Notes: generated from the sequence alone by a model not told the origin. Shown: positions 43,046 through 53,663, numbered from the stretch's first letter. The stretch: DNA of 64,000 nt from Aromatoleum petrolei (GCF_017894385.1 NZ_CP059560.1:1922001-1986000), one strand, 5' to 3'. Program-made: numbers and translations.

Positions 43046-44470
43046 TCAGGCTTCGGCCGAATGCACCCAGTCGAGCGCCTCGAACTGCAGCCGATTCAGC
43101 TCGCCGACATCGATGCCCAGCACATCGGCAAACGAAGTCACGCGCGGCGCATCGCCGCGCTCGAACGCGAGCACCAGTTCGAGATACGGTGCCATCGGCC
43201 CGCGCTGGTGCAACAGGGCATCCTGCATCGCGTCGGGCAGCTTGAGTGGGCGGATCGCGTCCTCGAGCGGCACCTTGAGCGCGACGTCGAGCAGCGAAAA
43301 CAGCCCCAGCACGAAAAGCTGGGCGGCGGGGTCGCGTTCGCCGCGCAGCCCACCCAGGAGTTCCAGCAGGCGGCCGCGCACGAGCGCATCCTCCATCACC
43401 ACCGCCGCTCCCGGCGCGCTGCGCGCACTTCCCAGCAGCATCATGGACACCCAGCGCTGCAGCGGCTGCTGCCCGAGCACGAGGATTGCCTGCTCGACCG
43501 AGCTGATGTGGTGGTTCAGGCCCCACGCGGCCGCATTTACGTAACGCAGCAGGCGATACGCCAGCGCGAGGTCGTGCTTGAGGATGACGGCAATCTCCTG
43601 CGTGTCGACGCCGCTGCGCAGGCGCTGAAGCAGCGACGCCAGACGCATGCCGTGCGGCGACAGGGAGTTTCCCTTCCAGTCCTCGCGGCGCGTCACGAAT
43701 GCGCCGGAAAGCGCGGTGCAACCGAGCCTGGCGGCGAGCTCGAAGTCGTCTGGCGTGCCCACCTCCCAGGCCCACACGGGCAGATCGGCACGCTGCTGCC
43801 GCACCGCACGGATGTAAAGACCGAGGTCTTCGGGCAGACAGAATCCCATGCGGAACAGTGCCGCATCGGCCTGCGGCAGCGCGCTGTCGAGCCACGGCCC
43901 GGGCTCGCCGTGATCGAGCACGATCTGCACCCCGGCCTCGCGCAGGCGCGCCGCGCTCGCCAGCATTTCGGCGGAAGCCACGCGCGTGGGCAATTCGGGG
44001 CGCACCAGAAGGGTCGCATCAAGCCCCTGCAGCCGCGCCAGCGCGGGATGCGCAAGGAAGCCCTCCCACACCCTCAGGCACAGCCGACGGGCCTTCAGCG
44101 CCGCACCGTGCCCGTAGCGGTCGATCTGCTCGACCAGCAGGCCGTCCATGAAATCGCGCGCGCGACGCCCGGTGGCGCGGACACGCCCGGCGACGTCTTC
44201 GCGCAGTTCAAAGGCATAGCCGGTGAGGTTCTGCTCGCGGTCCAGCACCTCGCTGCGACACAACAGCGAAAGCGAGGCGTTCGCACTGCGAAGCTCCTCG
44301 TCGACGGCGGACGGCGCGCCATGCGCGGCAGCCGGGACGTCGGCGGGCGGCGGAGTCTCGGGCGCGACCACGGGCGGCGGCTGCGGCTCGCGCGGCGGAG
44401 GGGGAATGGCCGGCGAGAACGCTGCCGGCCCGGGCTCGATGCCGAAGAGACGCTTCAGCCAGCCGAGCAT
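43046..44470 (-). CDS. EAL-HDOD signalling protein with proline-rich N-terminus
   Basis: This is a 474-residue protein. Residues 1-60 are low complexity, rich in Pro and Ala, after MLGWLKRLFG. A degenerate EAL domain follows (about 70-265; LLCRSEVLDREQNLTGYAFEL) without the catalytic Glu-Ala-Leu. The C-terminal HDOD domain (about 270-470) has IAVILKHDLALAYRLLRYVNAAAWGL. It is a paralogue of the protein at 11647-12783. Such proteins are regulatory and non-catalytic. It is 50 bp downstream of ilvD on the same strand. Confidence 0.84.
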   Translation of the reverse strand: MLGWLKRLFGIEPGPAAFSPAIPPPPREPQPPPVVAPETPPPADVPAAAHGAPSAVDEELRSANASLSLLCRSEVLDREQNLTGYAFELREDVAGRVRATGRRARDFMDGLLVEQIDRYGHGAALKARRLCLRVWEGFLAHPALARLQGLDATLLVRPELPTRVASAEMLASAARLREAGVQIVLDHGEPGPWLDSALPQADAALFRMGFCLPEDLGLYIRAVRQQRADLPVWAWEVGTPDDFELAARLGCTALSGAFVTRREDWKGNSLSPHGMRLASLLQRLRSGVDTQEIAVILKHDLALAYRLLRYVNAAAWGLNHHISSVEQAILVLGQQPLQRWVSMMLLGSARSAPGAAVVMEDALVRGRLLELLGGLRGERDPAAQLFVLGLFSLLDVALKVPLEDAIRPLKLPDAMQDALLHQRGPMAPYLELVLAFERGDAPRVTSFADVLGIDVGELNRLQFEALDWVHSAEA

Positions 44471-44526
44471 CTCAGAACCTGCCGCCGTCGAGGGTCGTCG
44501 CTACCGCGGTACGCCGGGTCATCGTG

Positions 44527-46377
44527 TCAGCGCTGCACCTGGGTGACGTCGCGCACGGCACCGGTATCGGCGCTGGTCGTGAGCGCCGCGTAAGCCTGCA
44601 GCGCCGCCGACACGACACGCTGCCGATTGGCCGGCTTCCACGCCTGGCTGCCCTTCGCCTCCATCGCGGCGCGGCGGCGCGCGAGCTCCTCGTCGCTCAC
44701 CGCGAGGCGGATGCTGCGGTTGGGGATGTCGATCTCGATCGTGTCGTTCTCCTCGACCAGCGCGATGGCGCCGCCGCACGCGGCTTCGGGCGAGGCGTGG
44801 CCGATCGAGAGGCCCGAGGTGCCGCCGGAGAAGCGGCCGTCGGTGAGCAGCGCGCACTCTTTGCCCAGCCCCTTGGACTTCAGGTAGCTGGTCGGGTACA
44901 GCATCTCCTGCATACCGGGGCCGCCCTTCGGGCCTTCGTAGCGGATGATCACGACGTCGCCCGCCGCGACCTTGTCGCCGAGGATGCCTTCGACCGCATC
45001 TTCCTGGCTCTCGAACACGCGCGCCTTGCCGGTGAATTTCCAGATCGACTCGTCGACGCCGGCGGTCTTCACGATGCAGCCCTTCTCGGCGATGTTGCCG
45101 TACAGCACGGCGAGGCCGCCGTCTTGCGTGAAGGCATTGGCGCGGTCGCGGATGATGCCCTTGGAGCGATCCATGTCGAGCTCGTTCCAGCGGCGGTTCT
45201 GCGAGAAGGCGACCTGGGTCGGCACGCCGCCCGGCGCAGCCTTGTAGAACTCGAACACGGCGTTGTCGTGCGCCTGCATGATGTCCCAGCGCGCGATCGC
45301 CTCGCCCAGGGTCTTGCTATGCACGGTCGGCACTTCGGCGTGCAGCAGCCCGGCGCGGTTGAGTTCGCCGAGGATGCCCATGATGCCGCCGGCGCGATGC
45401 ACGTCCTCGATATGAACGTCGGCGACCGCGGGCGCGACCTTGCACAGGCAGGGCACCTTGCGCGAGACGCGGTCAATGTCGGCCATCGTGAAATCCACCT
45501 GCGCTTCGCGGGCCGCGGCCAGCAGGTGCAGCACGGTGTTCGTCGAGCCGCCCATCGCGACGTCGAGGCTGATCGCGTTCTCGAAGGCCTTGAAGGTTGC
45601 GATCGAGCGCGGCAGGACCGAGGCGTCGTCCTTTTCGTACCAGCGGCGTGCCATGTCGACGATGGTGCGACCGGCCTTGCGGAACAGCTGCTCACGGTCG
45701 GCGTGGGTCGCGAGCACGGTGCCGTTGCCCGGCAGCGACAGGCCCAGTGCCTCGGTGAGGCAGTTCATCGAGTTGGCCGTGAACATGCCGGAGCAGGAAC
45801 CGCAGGTGGGACAGGCGGAACGCTCGACGGCGTCGACTTCCTCGTCCGAGCAGTGGCTGTCGGCGGCCTTGACCATCGCGTCGACGAGATCGAGCGAGAT
45901 GACCTTGGCCTCCCACTTGACCTTGCCTGCTTCCATCGGGCCGCCGGAGACGAAGATCGCGGGGATGTTGAGGCGCAGCGCAGCCATCAGCATCCCCGGG
46001 GTAATCTTGTCGCAGTTCGAGATGCACACTAGGGCGTCGGCGGTGTGCGCGTTGGCCATGTATTCGACGCTGTCGGCGATCAGCTCGCGCGAGGGCAGCG
46101 AATACAGCATCCCGCCGTGACCCATCGCGATGCCGTCATCGACGGCGATGGTGTTGAATTCCTTGGCGACGCCCCCTGCTGCTTCGATCTCGCGCGCGAC
46201 GAGCTGGCCGAGATCCTTCAGGTGCACGTGCCCCGGCACGAACTGCGTAAAGCTGTTGACGACGGCGATGATCGGCTTTTCGAAGTCGCCGTCCTTCATG
46301 CCGGTGGCGCGCCACAAAGCGCGGGCGCCCGCCATATTGCGGCCGGCGGTGGAGGTACGGGAACGGTATTGGGGCAT
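44527..46377 (-). CDS. ilvD: Dihydroxy-acid dehydratase
   Basis: IlvD dehydrates dihydroxy acids to the 2-oxo precursors of valine, isoleucine and leucine. It is 616 residues long, the E. coli type. Fe-S cysteines are seen in SNCDKITPG and in [33 protein letters not shown] is present near the C-terminus. It is divergent from yceH. No other ilv genes are nearby. Confidence 0.96.
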   Translation of the reverse strand: MPQYRSRTSTAGRNMAGARALWRATGMKDGDFEKPIIAVVNSFTQFVPGHVHLKDLGQLVAREIEAAGGVAKEFNTIAVDDGIAMGHGGMLYSLPSRELIADSVEYMANAHTADALVCISNCDKITPGMLMAALRLNIPAIFVSGGPMEAGKVKWEAKVISLDLVDAMVKAADSHCSDEEVDAVERSACPTCGSCSGMFTANSMNCLTEALGLSLPGNGTVLATHADREQLFRKAGRTIVDMARRWYEKDDASVLPRSIATFKAFENAISLDVAMGGSTNTVLHLLAAAREAQVDFTMADIDRVSRKVPCLCKVAPAVADVHIEDVHRAGGIMGILGELNRAGLLHAEVPTVHSKTLGEAIARWDIMQAHDNAVFEFYKAAPGGVPTQVAFSQNRRWNELDMDRSKGIIRDRANAFTQDGGLAVLYGNIAEKGCIVKTAGVDESIWKFTGKARVFESQEDAVEGILGDKVAAGDVVIIRYEGPKGGPGMQEMLYPTSYLKSKGLGKECALLTDGRFSGGTSGLSIGHASPEAACGGAIALVEENDTIEIDIPNRSIRLAVSDEELARRRAAMEAKGSQAWKPANRQRVVSAALQAYAALTTSADTGAVRDVTQVQR

Positions 46378-46513
46378 GGTGTCCTCGGCTCAGGGTTCGG
46401 GCGCACGCTGCTTCGGCGGTGCGTCACGCGGAATCAAGTCTTGGAATTCTAACCGAAGGGAAACGACGCTCGGCTATCATTGCCCACCCGAGCTCCCGAC
46501 ACCAACGATAACC

Positions 46514-47200
46514 ATGACCGAGCAAAGCGCCCCCGACTCCGCCACTGACGGCTTCGACTTCGATCCGATAGAAATCCGCGTACTGGGCGTGTTGATCGAA
46601 AAGGCCTTCGTTACGCCCGACGCCTACCCCCTGTCGCTGAACGGCATCGTCACCGGCTGCAACCAGCTGACCGGGCGGGACCCGGTGATGAGCCTGTCGG
46701 ACGGAGAAGTCCAGGCCGCGGTCGACAGCCTGATGACGCGCAAGCTGGTATCGCGACGCGACCAGGCGAGCGGACGCGTGGCGAAATACGAGCATCTCGT
46801 GCGCCTGCGCCATTCGCTCCCACCGGCCGAGCAGGCGGTCCTCGCGGTGTTGCTGCTGCGCGGCGCGCAGACGGCGGGAGAAATCCGCCAGCGTGCCGAA
46901 CGCATGCACCGCTTCGACGACATCGCCGCGGTCGAGTCGGTCCTGGAGCATCTCGCGGAGAAATACCCGCCCATGGCCGACGCCCTGCCGCGCGCACCGG
47001 GCACCAAGGAGACGCGCTACGCGCACCTGCTCGGCGGCACCGCGGCGTTCGAGGCGATGGGCGAGTCACTGGCCGGGGCACCATCCGGGGGTGCGGCACG
47101 CGGACGCACAAGCGAGCTGGAAGAAGAAGTGCGCCGGCTGCGCGAGGAACTCGATCGATTGCGCAGCGAGTTCGACACGTTCCGCGCCCAGTTCGATTGA
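46514..47200 (+). CDS. YceH family protein (DUF480)
   Basis: This is a 228-residue protein of two winged-helix repeats: FDPIEIRVLGVLIEKAFVTP opens the first, and SLPPAEQAVLAVLLLRGAQTAGEIRQR the second. A C-terminal coiled coil (SELEEEVRRLREELDRL) follows. The function of the family is unknown; DNA binding is suggested by the fold. The start MTEQSAPDS is chosen because the upstream open frame is antisense to ilvD. It is followed 21 bp later by lgt. Confidence 0.9.
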   Translation: MTEQSAPDSATDGFDFDPIEIRVLGVLIEKAFVTPDAYPLSLNGIVTGCNQLTGRDPVMSLSDGEVQAAVDSLMTRKLVSRRDQASGRVAKYEHLVRLRHSLPPAEQAVLAVLLLRGAQTAGEIRQRAERMHRFDDIAAVESVLEHLAEKYPPMADALPRAPGTKETRYAHLLGGTAAFEAMGESLAGAPSGGAARGRTSELEEEVRRLREELDRLRSEFDTFRAQFD

Positions 47201-47221
47201 CCCGGAGCGGCTGGCAATAAG

Positions 47222-48022
47222 ATGCTGATCCATCCGCAGTTCGACCCCGTCGCACTCTCGCTCGGCCCGCTATCCGTGCGCTGGTACGGGCTGATGTATC
47301 TCGCCGCATTCGTGCTGTTCATGCTGCTCGGGCGCATCCACGCGCGCCGCCGCCCGGAGATGGGCTGGATGCCGCAGCAGATCGACGACCTGCTGATGTA
47401 CGGCATGCTGGGGGTCGTGATCGGCGGGCGGCTGGGCGAGGTGCTGTTCTTCCAGCCCGCTTACTATCTCGCGCATCCGGCCGAGATCCTCGCCGTGTGG
47501 AAGGGCGGGATGAGCTTTCACGGCGGCTTCCTCGGCGTGCTGGTGGCGATGTGGCTGTATGGCAGGCGCACCGGCAAGGGATTCTGGAACGTCACGGATT
47601 TCATCGCGCCGCTGGTGCCGACCGGCCTCGCCGCGGGGCGCATCGGCAACTTCATCAATGGCGAGCTGTGGGGCCGACCGGTGGACGGCGACCTGCCCTG
47701 GGCGATGATCTACCCGTGGGTCGACAACCTGCCGCGCCATCCGTCCCAGCTGTATCAGGCGGCCGGCGAGGGCCTCCTGCTGTTCGTGCTGCTGTGGCTG
47801 TATGCGGCCAAGCCACGCCCCGCGCGGGCGGTATCGGCGATGTTCCTGCTCGGATACGCGGTATTGCGCTTCACGGCGGAATTCTTCCGTACCCCGGATC
47901 CGGGGATTTTCGGCATTCTCTCCATGGGATTGTCGACGGCGCAATGGCTATGTGTGCCGATGTTCGCGATCGGAGCGTGGCTGCTCGCGGCAAGTCGCGA
48001 CAAAGGGCCCGGCGCCCACTGA
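47222..48022 (+). CDS. lgt: Prolipoprotein diacylglyceryl transferase
   Basis: Lgt adds diacylglycerol from phosphatidylglycerol to the lipobox cysteine of prelipoproteins. It is 266 residues with about seven helices. [11 protein letters not shown] (with the essential His) and the Lgt signature [15 protein letters not shown] are present. Length and motifs are typical. Confidence 0.96.
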   Translation: MLIHPQFDPVALSLGPLSVRWYGLMYLAAFVLFMLLGRIHARRRPEMGWMPQQIDDLLMYGMLGVVIGGRLGEVLFFQPAYYLAHPAEILAVWKGGMSFHGGFLGVLVAMWLYGRRTGKGFWNVTDFIAPLVPTGLAAGRIGNFINGELWGRPVDGDLPWAMIYPWVDNLPRHPSQLYQAAGEGLLLFVLLWLYAAKPRPARAVSAMFLLGYAVLRFTAEFFRTPDPGIFGILSMGLSTAQWLCVPMFAIGAWLLAASRDKGPGAH

Positions 48023-48152
48023 GAAGTGCTCGACGCCCGCGCAGACGGGCGCGACAAGTTAACCGGATGACATGGTCTGTGAACGCACTGCGTGCGAAAG
48101 TTCGCATGATGACATGCTCATTTCTGGCACGATGACGCAAAGGAGAGTGCAG

Positions 48153-49532
48153 ATGGCACCCGGATTGGTATCGCGCAGTCTTTCGAAAGTCCGCGAAATC
48201 GTCGCCGGCGCAACCGGCCGCAACGGCGAACCGACCGAGAAGCAGCTGGACCGGATCCGTCGCCAGCTGCGCGAGTGTGCGGAGAGCCGGGGCGGCGAGG
48301 TGTCGACGCGCGTCCGCGCGGCACGCCTGGCCGACACCTACCTGAAGCTCGATGACGCCGGACGGCACGCCTTCCTGCGCATCATCGCGCTCGAGTTCGG
48401 CCCGGAACCTGCGCGCATCGCCAAGGCGCACGAGGCCTATCAAGCCGCCGTCGGCACGCCGAAGCAGTGGGATGCCGAGGCCCAACTGCGCGCGGCGATG
48501 CGCTCGTCGCGCATCCGCATCCTGACCCAGTTCAACGCCATCCCACAAGGCGTGAAGTTTCTTGTGGACCTGCGCGCCGATTTGCTGCGCTTCCTCGATA
48601 ACGACAAGGAACTGAAGTCGCTCGACCGCGAGCTCGAGGCGCGTCTCACGGCGTGGTTCGACGTCGGCTTCCTCGAACTCACCCAAGTCACGTGGAACTC
48701 GCCCGCGGCATTGCTGGAGAAGATTGTCCAGTACGAGGCGGTGCACGAGATCCGCTCGTGGAAGGATCTGAAGAACCGTCTCGGCTCGGATCGCCGCTGC
48801 TACGCCTTCTTCCATCCGCGCATGCCGCAGGAGCCGCTGATCTTCGTCGAGGTCGCGCTGCTCGACACCCTCGCCGACAACGTCCAGAAGCTGCTCGACG
48901 AGAACGCACCGGCGGCGGACACCGAACGGGCGGACACCGCGATCTTCTATTCGATCAGCGCCACCCAGGACGGGCTGCGCGGCGTGTCCTTCGGCAATTT
49001 CCTGCTCAAGCGCGTGGTCGACGACCTGCAGCGCGATTTCCCGCGCCTGAAAACCTTTGCAACGCTGTCGCCGATTCCGGGCCTGGTCAAATGGGCACAC
49101 AAGCATCCCGGAGAAGTGAGCGCCGCCTTCGGCGAGGAGGACTGGAAGCGCCTCGCCGTCGCCGGCATCGAGGGACCCGAATCGCCGCGCCTCGCAGACA
49201 TTCTGGCGGGCAAGGCCGATTGGTCGGGCGACCCGGTGCTTGCACGCGCACTGCGCGATCCACTGCTCAAGGCGACCGCCGCCTACCTGCTCGAAGCCAA
49301 GCGCGACAAGCTGCCGCTCGACCCCGTCGCCCGCTTCCACCTCGGCAACGGCGCCCGCGTCGAGCGGCTCAACTGGCTCGCCGACACTTCGGAGAAGGGA
49401 CTGGTCCAGTCCTGGGGCATGATGGTCAACTATCTGTACGACCCGGACCGCATCGTCGATAATGTCGAGTCCTTCGTCGACACCGGGCGCATCGACGCCG
49501 CCGCGGGCGTCCGACGCCTCGCTCGACGATAG
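48153..49532 (+). CDS. Malonyl-CoA decarboxylase
   Basis: This is a 459-residue enzyme converting malonyl-CoA to acetyl-CoA and CO2. The N-terminal helical domain precedes the GNAT-like catalytic domain. The signature FHPRMPQEPLIFVEVALLD and the C-terminal YLLEAKRDKLPLDPVARFHLGNGA are present; His-419-type and Ser residues are expected there. AAGGAG at 48139-48144 supports the start MAPGLVSRS; earlier in-frame ATGs at 48132 and 48072 are less likely. Malonyl-CoA synthetase (matB) is not adjacent, so the source of malonyl-CoA is unclear. Confidence 0.9.
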   Translation: MAPGLVSRSLSKVREIVAGATGRNGEPTEKQLDRIRRQLRECAESRGGEVSTRVRAARLADTYLKLDDAGRHAFLRIIALEFGPEPARIAKAHEAYQAAVGTPKQWDAEAQLRAAMRSSRIRILTQFNAIPQGVKFLVDLRADLLRFLDNDKELKSLDRELEARLTAWFDVGFLELTQVTWNSPAALLEKIVQYEAVHEIRSWKDLKNRLGSDRRCYAFFHPRMPQEPLIFVEVALLDTLADNVQKLLDENAPAADTERADTAIFYSISATQDGLRGVSFGNFLLKRVVDDLQRDFPRLKTFATLSPIPGLVKWAHKHPGEVSAAFGEEDWKRLAVAGIEGPESPRLADILAGKADWSGDPVLARALRDPLLKATAAYLLEAKRDKLPLDPVARFHLGNGARVERLNWLADTSEKGLVQSWGMMVNYLYDPDRIVDNVESFVDTGRIDAAAGVRRLARR

Positions 49533-49553
49533 GCAACGGAACCGGCCGCGATC

Positions 49554-52010
49554 GTGAAATTCTCGCTTCGCTTCAGCTCGATCCGCATGCGGCTGTTGCT
49601 CGCCAGCACCGTCGTGCAGGTCGTGCTGTTGACCCTGTTGCTCGCGAACAGCGTCCGCCTGATGAACCAGGCGACGAATGCGAGCCTCAACACGCTCGTC
49701 AACCAGAACGCCACGATGCTGCATGCGATGGCGGTGGCGTATGGCGACATGGGCGAATTCGACGCTCTTCAGGACGTGCTCGGGGAATTGCTGAGTGAAG
49801 CCGACGAAGGCCTGATCTACGTGCGCATCGTCGCGCCCGACGGGCGCGTGCTCGTCAATGCCGGTCTGCCCGAGGCGCAGCCATTGCCGGAGGTCGACCA
49901 CGTCAACTCCCGCGGCGTCGCCGGCGGCGGCGGGGTGATGCACGTGCGTCGACCGCTGCTGCTGGAGCGCAACCAGGTCGGGGCCCTGCAATTCGGCGTG
50001 TCCGTGTCGGTGCTGGCAGCGGCACGAAAGGCGATCACCGAGCAGGGCGCGGCAATCGCGCTGGCTGAGATCCTGATGACTTTCGGTCTACTGTCGGGCA
50101 TCGGCTACCTGCTGACACGCAACCTGAGCCGTCTGCTCGCTGGCAGCGAGGCAATCGCCGCAGGCAAGCTGGACCACCGCCTGCCCGAGAACGGCCATGA
50201 CGAACTGGCCCGCCTGGCGCGGCGTTTCAACGTGATGGCGGCGAATCTGCAGGACCGCATCGGCGACCTGCAGGACTCGACCGAGCGCCTGAAGATCAGC
50301 GAGCAGCGCTACGAACTGGCGATCCAGGGCGCACACGACGGCCTGTGGGACTGGAACGTCGCGGAGGGGCAGGTCTACTGTTCGCCGCGCTACTGCGAGA
50401 TAGCGGGACTGACGGCCGGACGCCTCTACTACAGCCCGGAAGAGGTCCTAACCGGCATCCACCCCGACGATGCTCCAGGCTACCGGGCGAAGATGATCGA
50501 GCATCTGAAGGGTTTTAGCACCCAGTTCAAGTGCGAATACCGCGCACGCCAGCAGGACGGCAGCTACCGCTGGGTCATGACGCGCGGGGTTGCGGTCCGC
50601 GGCGTCGACGATCGCGCCGTGCGCATGGCCGGATCGATCAGCGACGTACACGACCACAAGCTCGCGCAGGTGCGCCTGCAGTATGACGCGCTCCATGACG
50701 GACTTACCGGGCTGCCGAACCGCGCGCTGTTCCTGGAGCATGTGAGAAGCGCCTTCGGGCAGCAGCGCCGCGTCGGCCGGCAGGGTTTCGCGGTGCTGGC
50801 AATCAACCTGCAGCGCTTCCGGCTGGTGAATGACAGCTTCGGCCACGAAGCCGGCGACGCGCTGCTGCGCGACGTCGCGAACACGCTCCAGGAAACGCTG
50901 CGCTACGGCGACATCGCCGCACGGGTGGGCGGCGACCAGTTCGCGCTGCTGCTCAACAGCATCGAGAGCCCCGCCGAGGCATTGCGCCTTGCCGAGGGGC
51001 TGCGCGAGCGCCTTTCCAAGCCGACCAGCGTCGCCGGCCAGATCCTGTACCCGAAATTCCGCATCGGCATGGCCCTCAGCAGCGACTACCAGGACAGCGA
51101 GAACGGCGACACGATGCTGCGCGATGCGGACAACGCCCTGCAGCGCACGCGCCAGCGCGGCGGGGACTCGGTGGCGATCTTTCATGCCTCGATGCACGCG
51201 CAGGCACTGGAAAGCCTGCAACTGGAGGGCGACCTGCGCGACGCGCTGGCGCGCAACGAACTGAGCGTGCATTTCCAACCCATCGTCGCCTTGGACAGCG
51301 GATCGATAAAGAGCTTCGAGGCGCTGGTGCGCTGGCGCCACCCAACCCGCGGCATGCTGCCGCCCAACCTCTTCGTGCCGCTGGCCGAGACGCTGGGGCT
51401 CATCCATGAACTCGACATGCTGGTGCTGACGCGAGCCTGCGAGCGCATCGCGCAGTGGCGGGAACGTGCCGGCAGCGGCGCCACCGTGCCCATGGTCAGC
51501 GTCAATCTATCGGCGACGCAGTTCGCGCGCCCGGACCTCGCCGGCGAGATCATCGCCGAGATCGACCGTCACGGCCTGCCGCGCGACATGCTGCGCTTCG
51601 AGGTCACCGAGAGCGTGCTCGCCCAGCCGGAAGGCCCCGCAGCCGAGATCCTGCAAAAGTTGCGCACGGCGGGGATGTCCGTACTGATCGACGATTTCGG
51701 CACGGGCTACTCGGCGCTGAGTTACCTGCACACGATCCCCTGCGACCTCGTGAAACTAGACGGCTCCTTCGTGCGCTCGCTAGAAAATGACGTGCGCCTG
51801 CGCACGATCGTCGCACGCAGCATCGAACTCGCCCACGACCTCGGGATGCGCGTGGTCGCGGAGTGCATCGAGACGACACGTCAGGCCGAGCTGCTGCTCG
51901 GGATGGGTTGCGATTACGGCCAGGGTTACCTGTTCGCACGCCCCCTCGATGATGACGCCGTCGAACAACTGCTGTTCGGCCACCAGTTGGCCCAGGAGGC
52001 CCGTGCATGA
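49554..52010 (+). CDS. Membrane HAMP-PAS-GGDEF-EAL signalling protein
   Basis: This is an 818-residue c-di-GMP enzyme. Two transmembrane helices (about 12-32 and 163-185) flank a periplasmic sensor. A HAMP (about 185-240), a PAS (about 255-370) and the two output domains follow. The GGDEF site reads GGDQF and is probably inactive or regulatory. The EAL looks intact (SFEALVRW, NLSATQF, DDFGTGYSALSYL, then DGSFV), so phosphodiesterase activity is likely. Start is GTG at 49554. The stop overlaps the next gene by 4 nt. Output probably relates to the barrel and PBP-like genes downstream. Confidence 0.9.
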   Translation: MKFSLRFSSIRMRLLLASTVVQVVLLTLLLANSVRLMNQATNASLNTLVNQNATMLHAMAVAYGDMGEFDALQDVLGELLSEADEGLIYVRIVAPDGRVLVNAGLPEAQPLPEVDHVNSRGVAGGGGVMHVRRPLLLERNQVGALQFGVSVSVLAAARKAITEQGAAIALAEILMTFGLLSGIGYLLTRNLSRLLAGSEAIAAGKLDHRLPENGHDELARLARRFNVMAANLQDRIGDLQDSTERLKISEQRYELAIQGAHDGLWDWNVAEGQVYCSPRYCEIAGLTAGRLYYSPEEVLTGIHPDDAPGYRAKMIEHLKGFSTQFKCEYRARQQDGSYRWVMTRGVAVRGVDDRAVRMAGSISDVHDHKLAQVRLQYDALHDGLTGLPNRALFLEHVRSAFGQQRRVGRQGFAVLAINLQRFRLVNDSFGHEAGDALLRDVANTLQETLRYGDIAARVGGDQFALLLNSIESPAEALRLAEGLRERLSKPTSVAGQILYPKFRIGMALSSDYQDSENGDTMLRDADNALQRTRQRGGDSVAIFHASMHAQALESLQLEGDLRDALARNELSVHFQPIVALDSGSIKSFEALVRWRHPTRGMLPPNLFVPLAETLGLIHELDMLVLTRACERIAQWRERAGSGATVPMVSVNLSATQFARPDLAGEIIAEIDRHGLPRDMLRFEVTESVLAQPEGPAAEILQKLRTAGMSVLIDDFGTGYSALSYLHTIPCDLVKLDGSFVRSLENDVRLRTIVARSIELAHDLGMRVVAECIETTRQAELLLGMGCDYGQGYLFARPLDDDAVEQLLFGHQLAQEARA

Positions 52011-53230
52011 ACTTGACGAACGTGCTGCGCGGCAGCGCCGCGATGTTGTCATTGGCGTTTGTCGCCAGCGTGCATGCGGGTTCGGACGAACCGGCATACC
52101 CACCGCGTTTCGAGCTCTCGGGGTTCGGCACGCTCGGCGCCGTGACCACGGACGACAAGGACGTCTGGTTCACACGCTACGGCGTGAATTTCCCGGGGGA
52201 GAAGGATCCGGATTTCAGTCCGGACAGTCTGGTCGGCATCCAGGGCAGCCTCCGCCTGACGCCCTACAACGACATCACGCTACAGGGCCTGGTGCGCGAG
52301 GACGGCGACGCGAGCCAGGATCCGCAGCTCACGCTAGCCTTCTTCCGCCAGACGCTCGCCCCGGGCCTCTCGATGCGCATCGGCCGGGTTCGCGTGCCCT
52401 TCTTCATGCTGTCGGACTCGCTCTACGTCAATTACGCGAACCTCTGGGTGCGGCCTCCTGTGGAAGTGTATGGGCTCAATCCGTTCAACGATCTCGACGG
52501 CATCGACTTCATCTACCACGCGCGGCTCGGCAGCTACGACATCGAGGTCCATCCCTACTACGGCGGCGGCCGCATTCCGTTTCCCTTGGGCAAGGCGCGG
52601 CTGAAGGAAGTCCTTGGCGTTAATCTCGGGTTGAGCCGGGGCGATTTCTCGCTGCACTTGGGCCACGGTGAAGGCAGTTTCACGCTCGAGCGCGGCGACA
52701 CCCTGTTCCTCGCGGTTGCGGACATCCTGCAGCGGACCGGCCAGGGGGGGGTGATCGCCGACCTGTCGGGCACGCACGGCCGGACGAGCTTCGACTCGGT
52801 TGGCGTGCAATGGGAGGACGGCAGCTGGCAGTTCATCGGCGAGTATGCGCGGCGCAAGACCAACCGCTATGCCGCGAGCGCGCACGGCTGGTACCTCAGT
52901 CTGGGCCGCCGCTTCGGCCCGGTGATGCCCTACGTGGTGGTCGCGCGCCAGACGCTGGACGAGCAGTTTGCAGAAGCCCGCATGCCTCCAGGGCGGCTCG
53001 CAGCCGCTTGGGATCTGTTCCTGGGGTCGCGCAACAACGCGCAGCGCAGCCTTACCTTGGGCGCACGCTGGGAACTCGCCGCTTACGCCGCGGTGAAGGC
53101 CGAGGTCACGCGGGCAACGCCCGACGATGACGCCTGGGGCTCGTATGCGCCATCGGGCGATGCGCAGACGACGCGCATCGGCGGCCGCACGCTGAACACC
53201 TTCAGCCTTTCGCTGGACCTGAGTTTCTGA
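52007..53230 (+). CDS. Outer-membrane beta-barrel porin-like protein
   Basis: This is a 407-residue protein with a signal peptide (LSLAFVASVHA) and alternating beta strands to a C-terminal Phe (FSLSLDLSF), the outer-membrane insertion signal. Strands such as FELSGFGTLGAVTT and GLSMRIGRVRVPFFML resemble porins of the Gram-negative type encoded next to GGDEF/EAL genes. No substrate can be read. It overlaps the upstream gene by 4 nt, and the next gene starts 10 bp later, so the three form one operon. Confidence 0.78.
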   Translation: MNLTNVLRGSAAMLSLAFVASVHAGSDEPAYPPRFELSGFGTLGAVTTDDKDVWFTRYGVNFPGEKDPDFSPDSLVGIQGSLRLTPYNDITLQGLVREDGDASQDPQLTLAFFRQTLAPGLSMRIGRVRVPFFMLSDSLYVNYANLWVRPPVEVYGLNPFNDLDGIDFIYHARLGSYDIEVHPYYGGGRIPFPLGKARLKEVLGVNLGLSRGDFSLHLGHGEGSFTLERGDTLFLAVADILQRTGQGGVIADLSGTHGRTSFDSVGVQWEDGSWQFIGEYARRKTNRYAASAHGWYLSLGRRFGPVMPYVVVARQTLDEQFAEARMPPGRLAAAWDLFLGSRNNAQRSLTLGARWELAAYAAVKAEVTRATPDDDAWGSYAPSGDAQTTRIGGRTLNTFSLSLDLSF

Positions 53231-53240
53231 GGGGGAGCCG

Positions 53241-53663
53241 GTGACTCGCTTGTTTCGCGCCTTCCTCCTCGCCCTCCCGCTGCTCACCGCACCTTGTGTG
53301 CTCGCCCAGACTGTCATCGTCGCGGATGCCCACAGCCCGCTGCCGGCGCTCACGCGCGAGCAGGCGGAGCAGTTCTACCTCGGCCACGGGCACACGCTGC
53401 CCGACGGCAGCGTCGTGACGCTGGCGGACTTGCCCCCGGGATCGATCCGCGATCAGTTCTACCAGCAGCTCACCCGCAAGAACCCGAGCCAGATTCGCGC
53501 CCACTGGTCGCGCATGGTGTTCACCGGGCGTGCGCTGCCCCCCCAGCAGGCGGAGAGCATGGCGCAATTGCGGCAGTGGCTGGCGTCGCAGCCCAATCTC
53601 ATCGGCTACATGCCCGCCGCCGACGCGGACGGGCGCGTGAAGGTGCTGTTGCGCCTGCCCTGA
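53241..53663 (+). CDS. Small periplasmic PstS/PBP-like protein
   Basis: This is a 140-residue secreted protein (signal peptide ending CVLA, start GTG preceded by GGGGGAG). The mature part REQAEQFYLGHGHTLPDGSVVTLADLP and FYQQLTRKNPSQIRAHWSRMVFTGRALPP is similar to the C-terminal lobe of phosphate-type substrate-binding proteins. It is too short to be a full binding protein. Co-transcription with the barrel and the GGDEF/EAL gene suggests that it feeds a signal to the sensor. Confidence 0.75.
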   Translation: MTRLFRAFLLALPLLTAPCVLAQTVIVADAHSPLPALTREQAEQFYLGHGHTLPDGSVVTLADLPPGSIRDQFYQQLTRKNPSQIRAHWSRMVFTGRALPPQQAESMAQLRQWLASQPNLIGYMPAADADGRVKVLLRLP

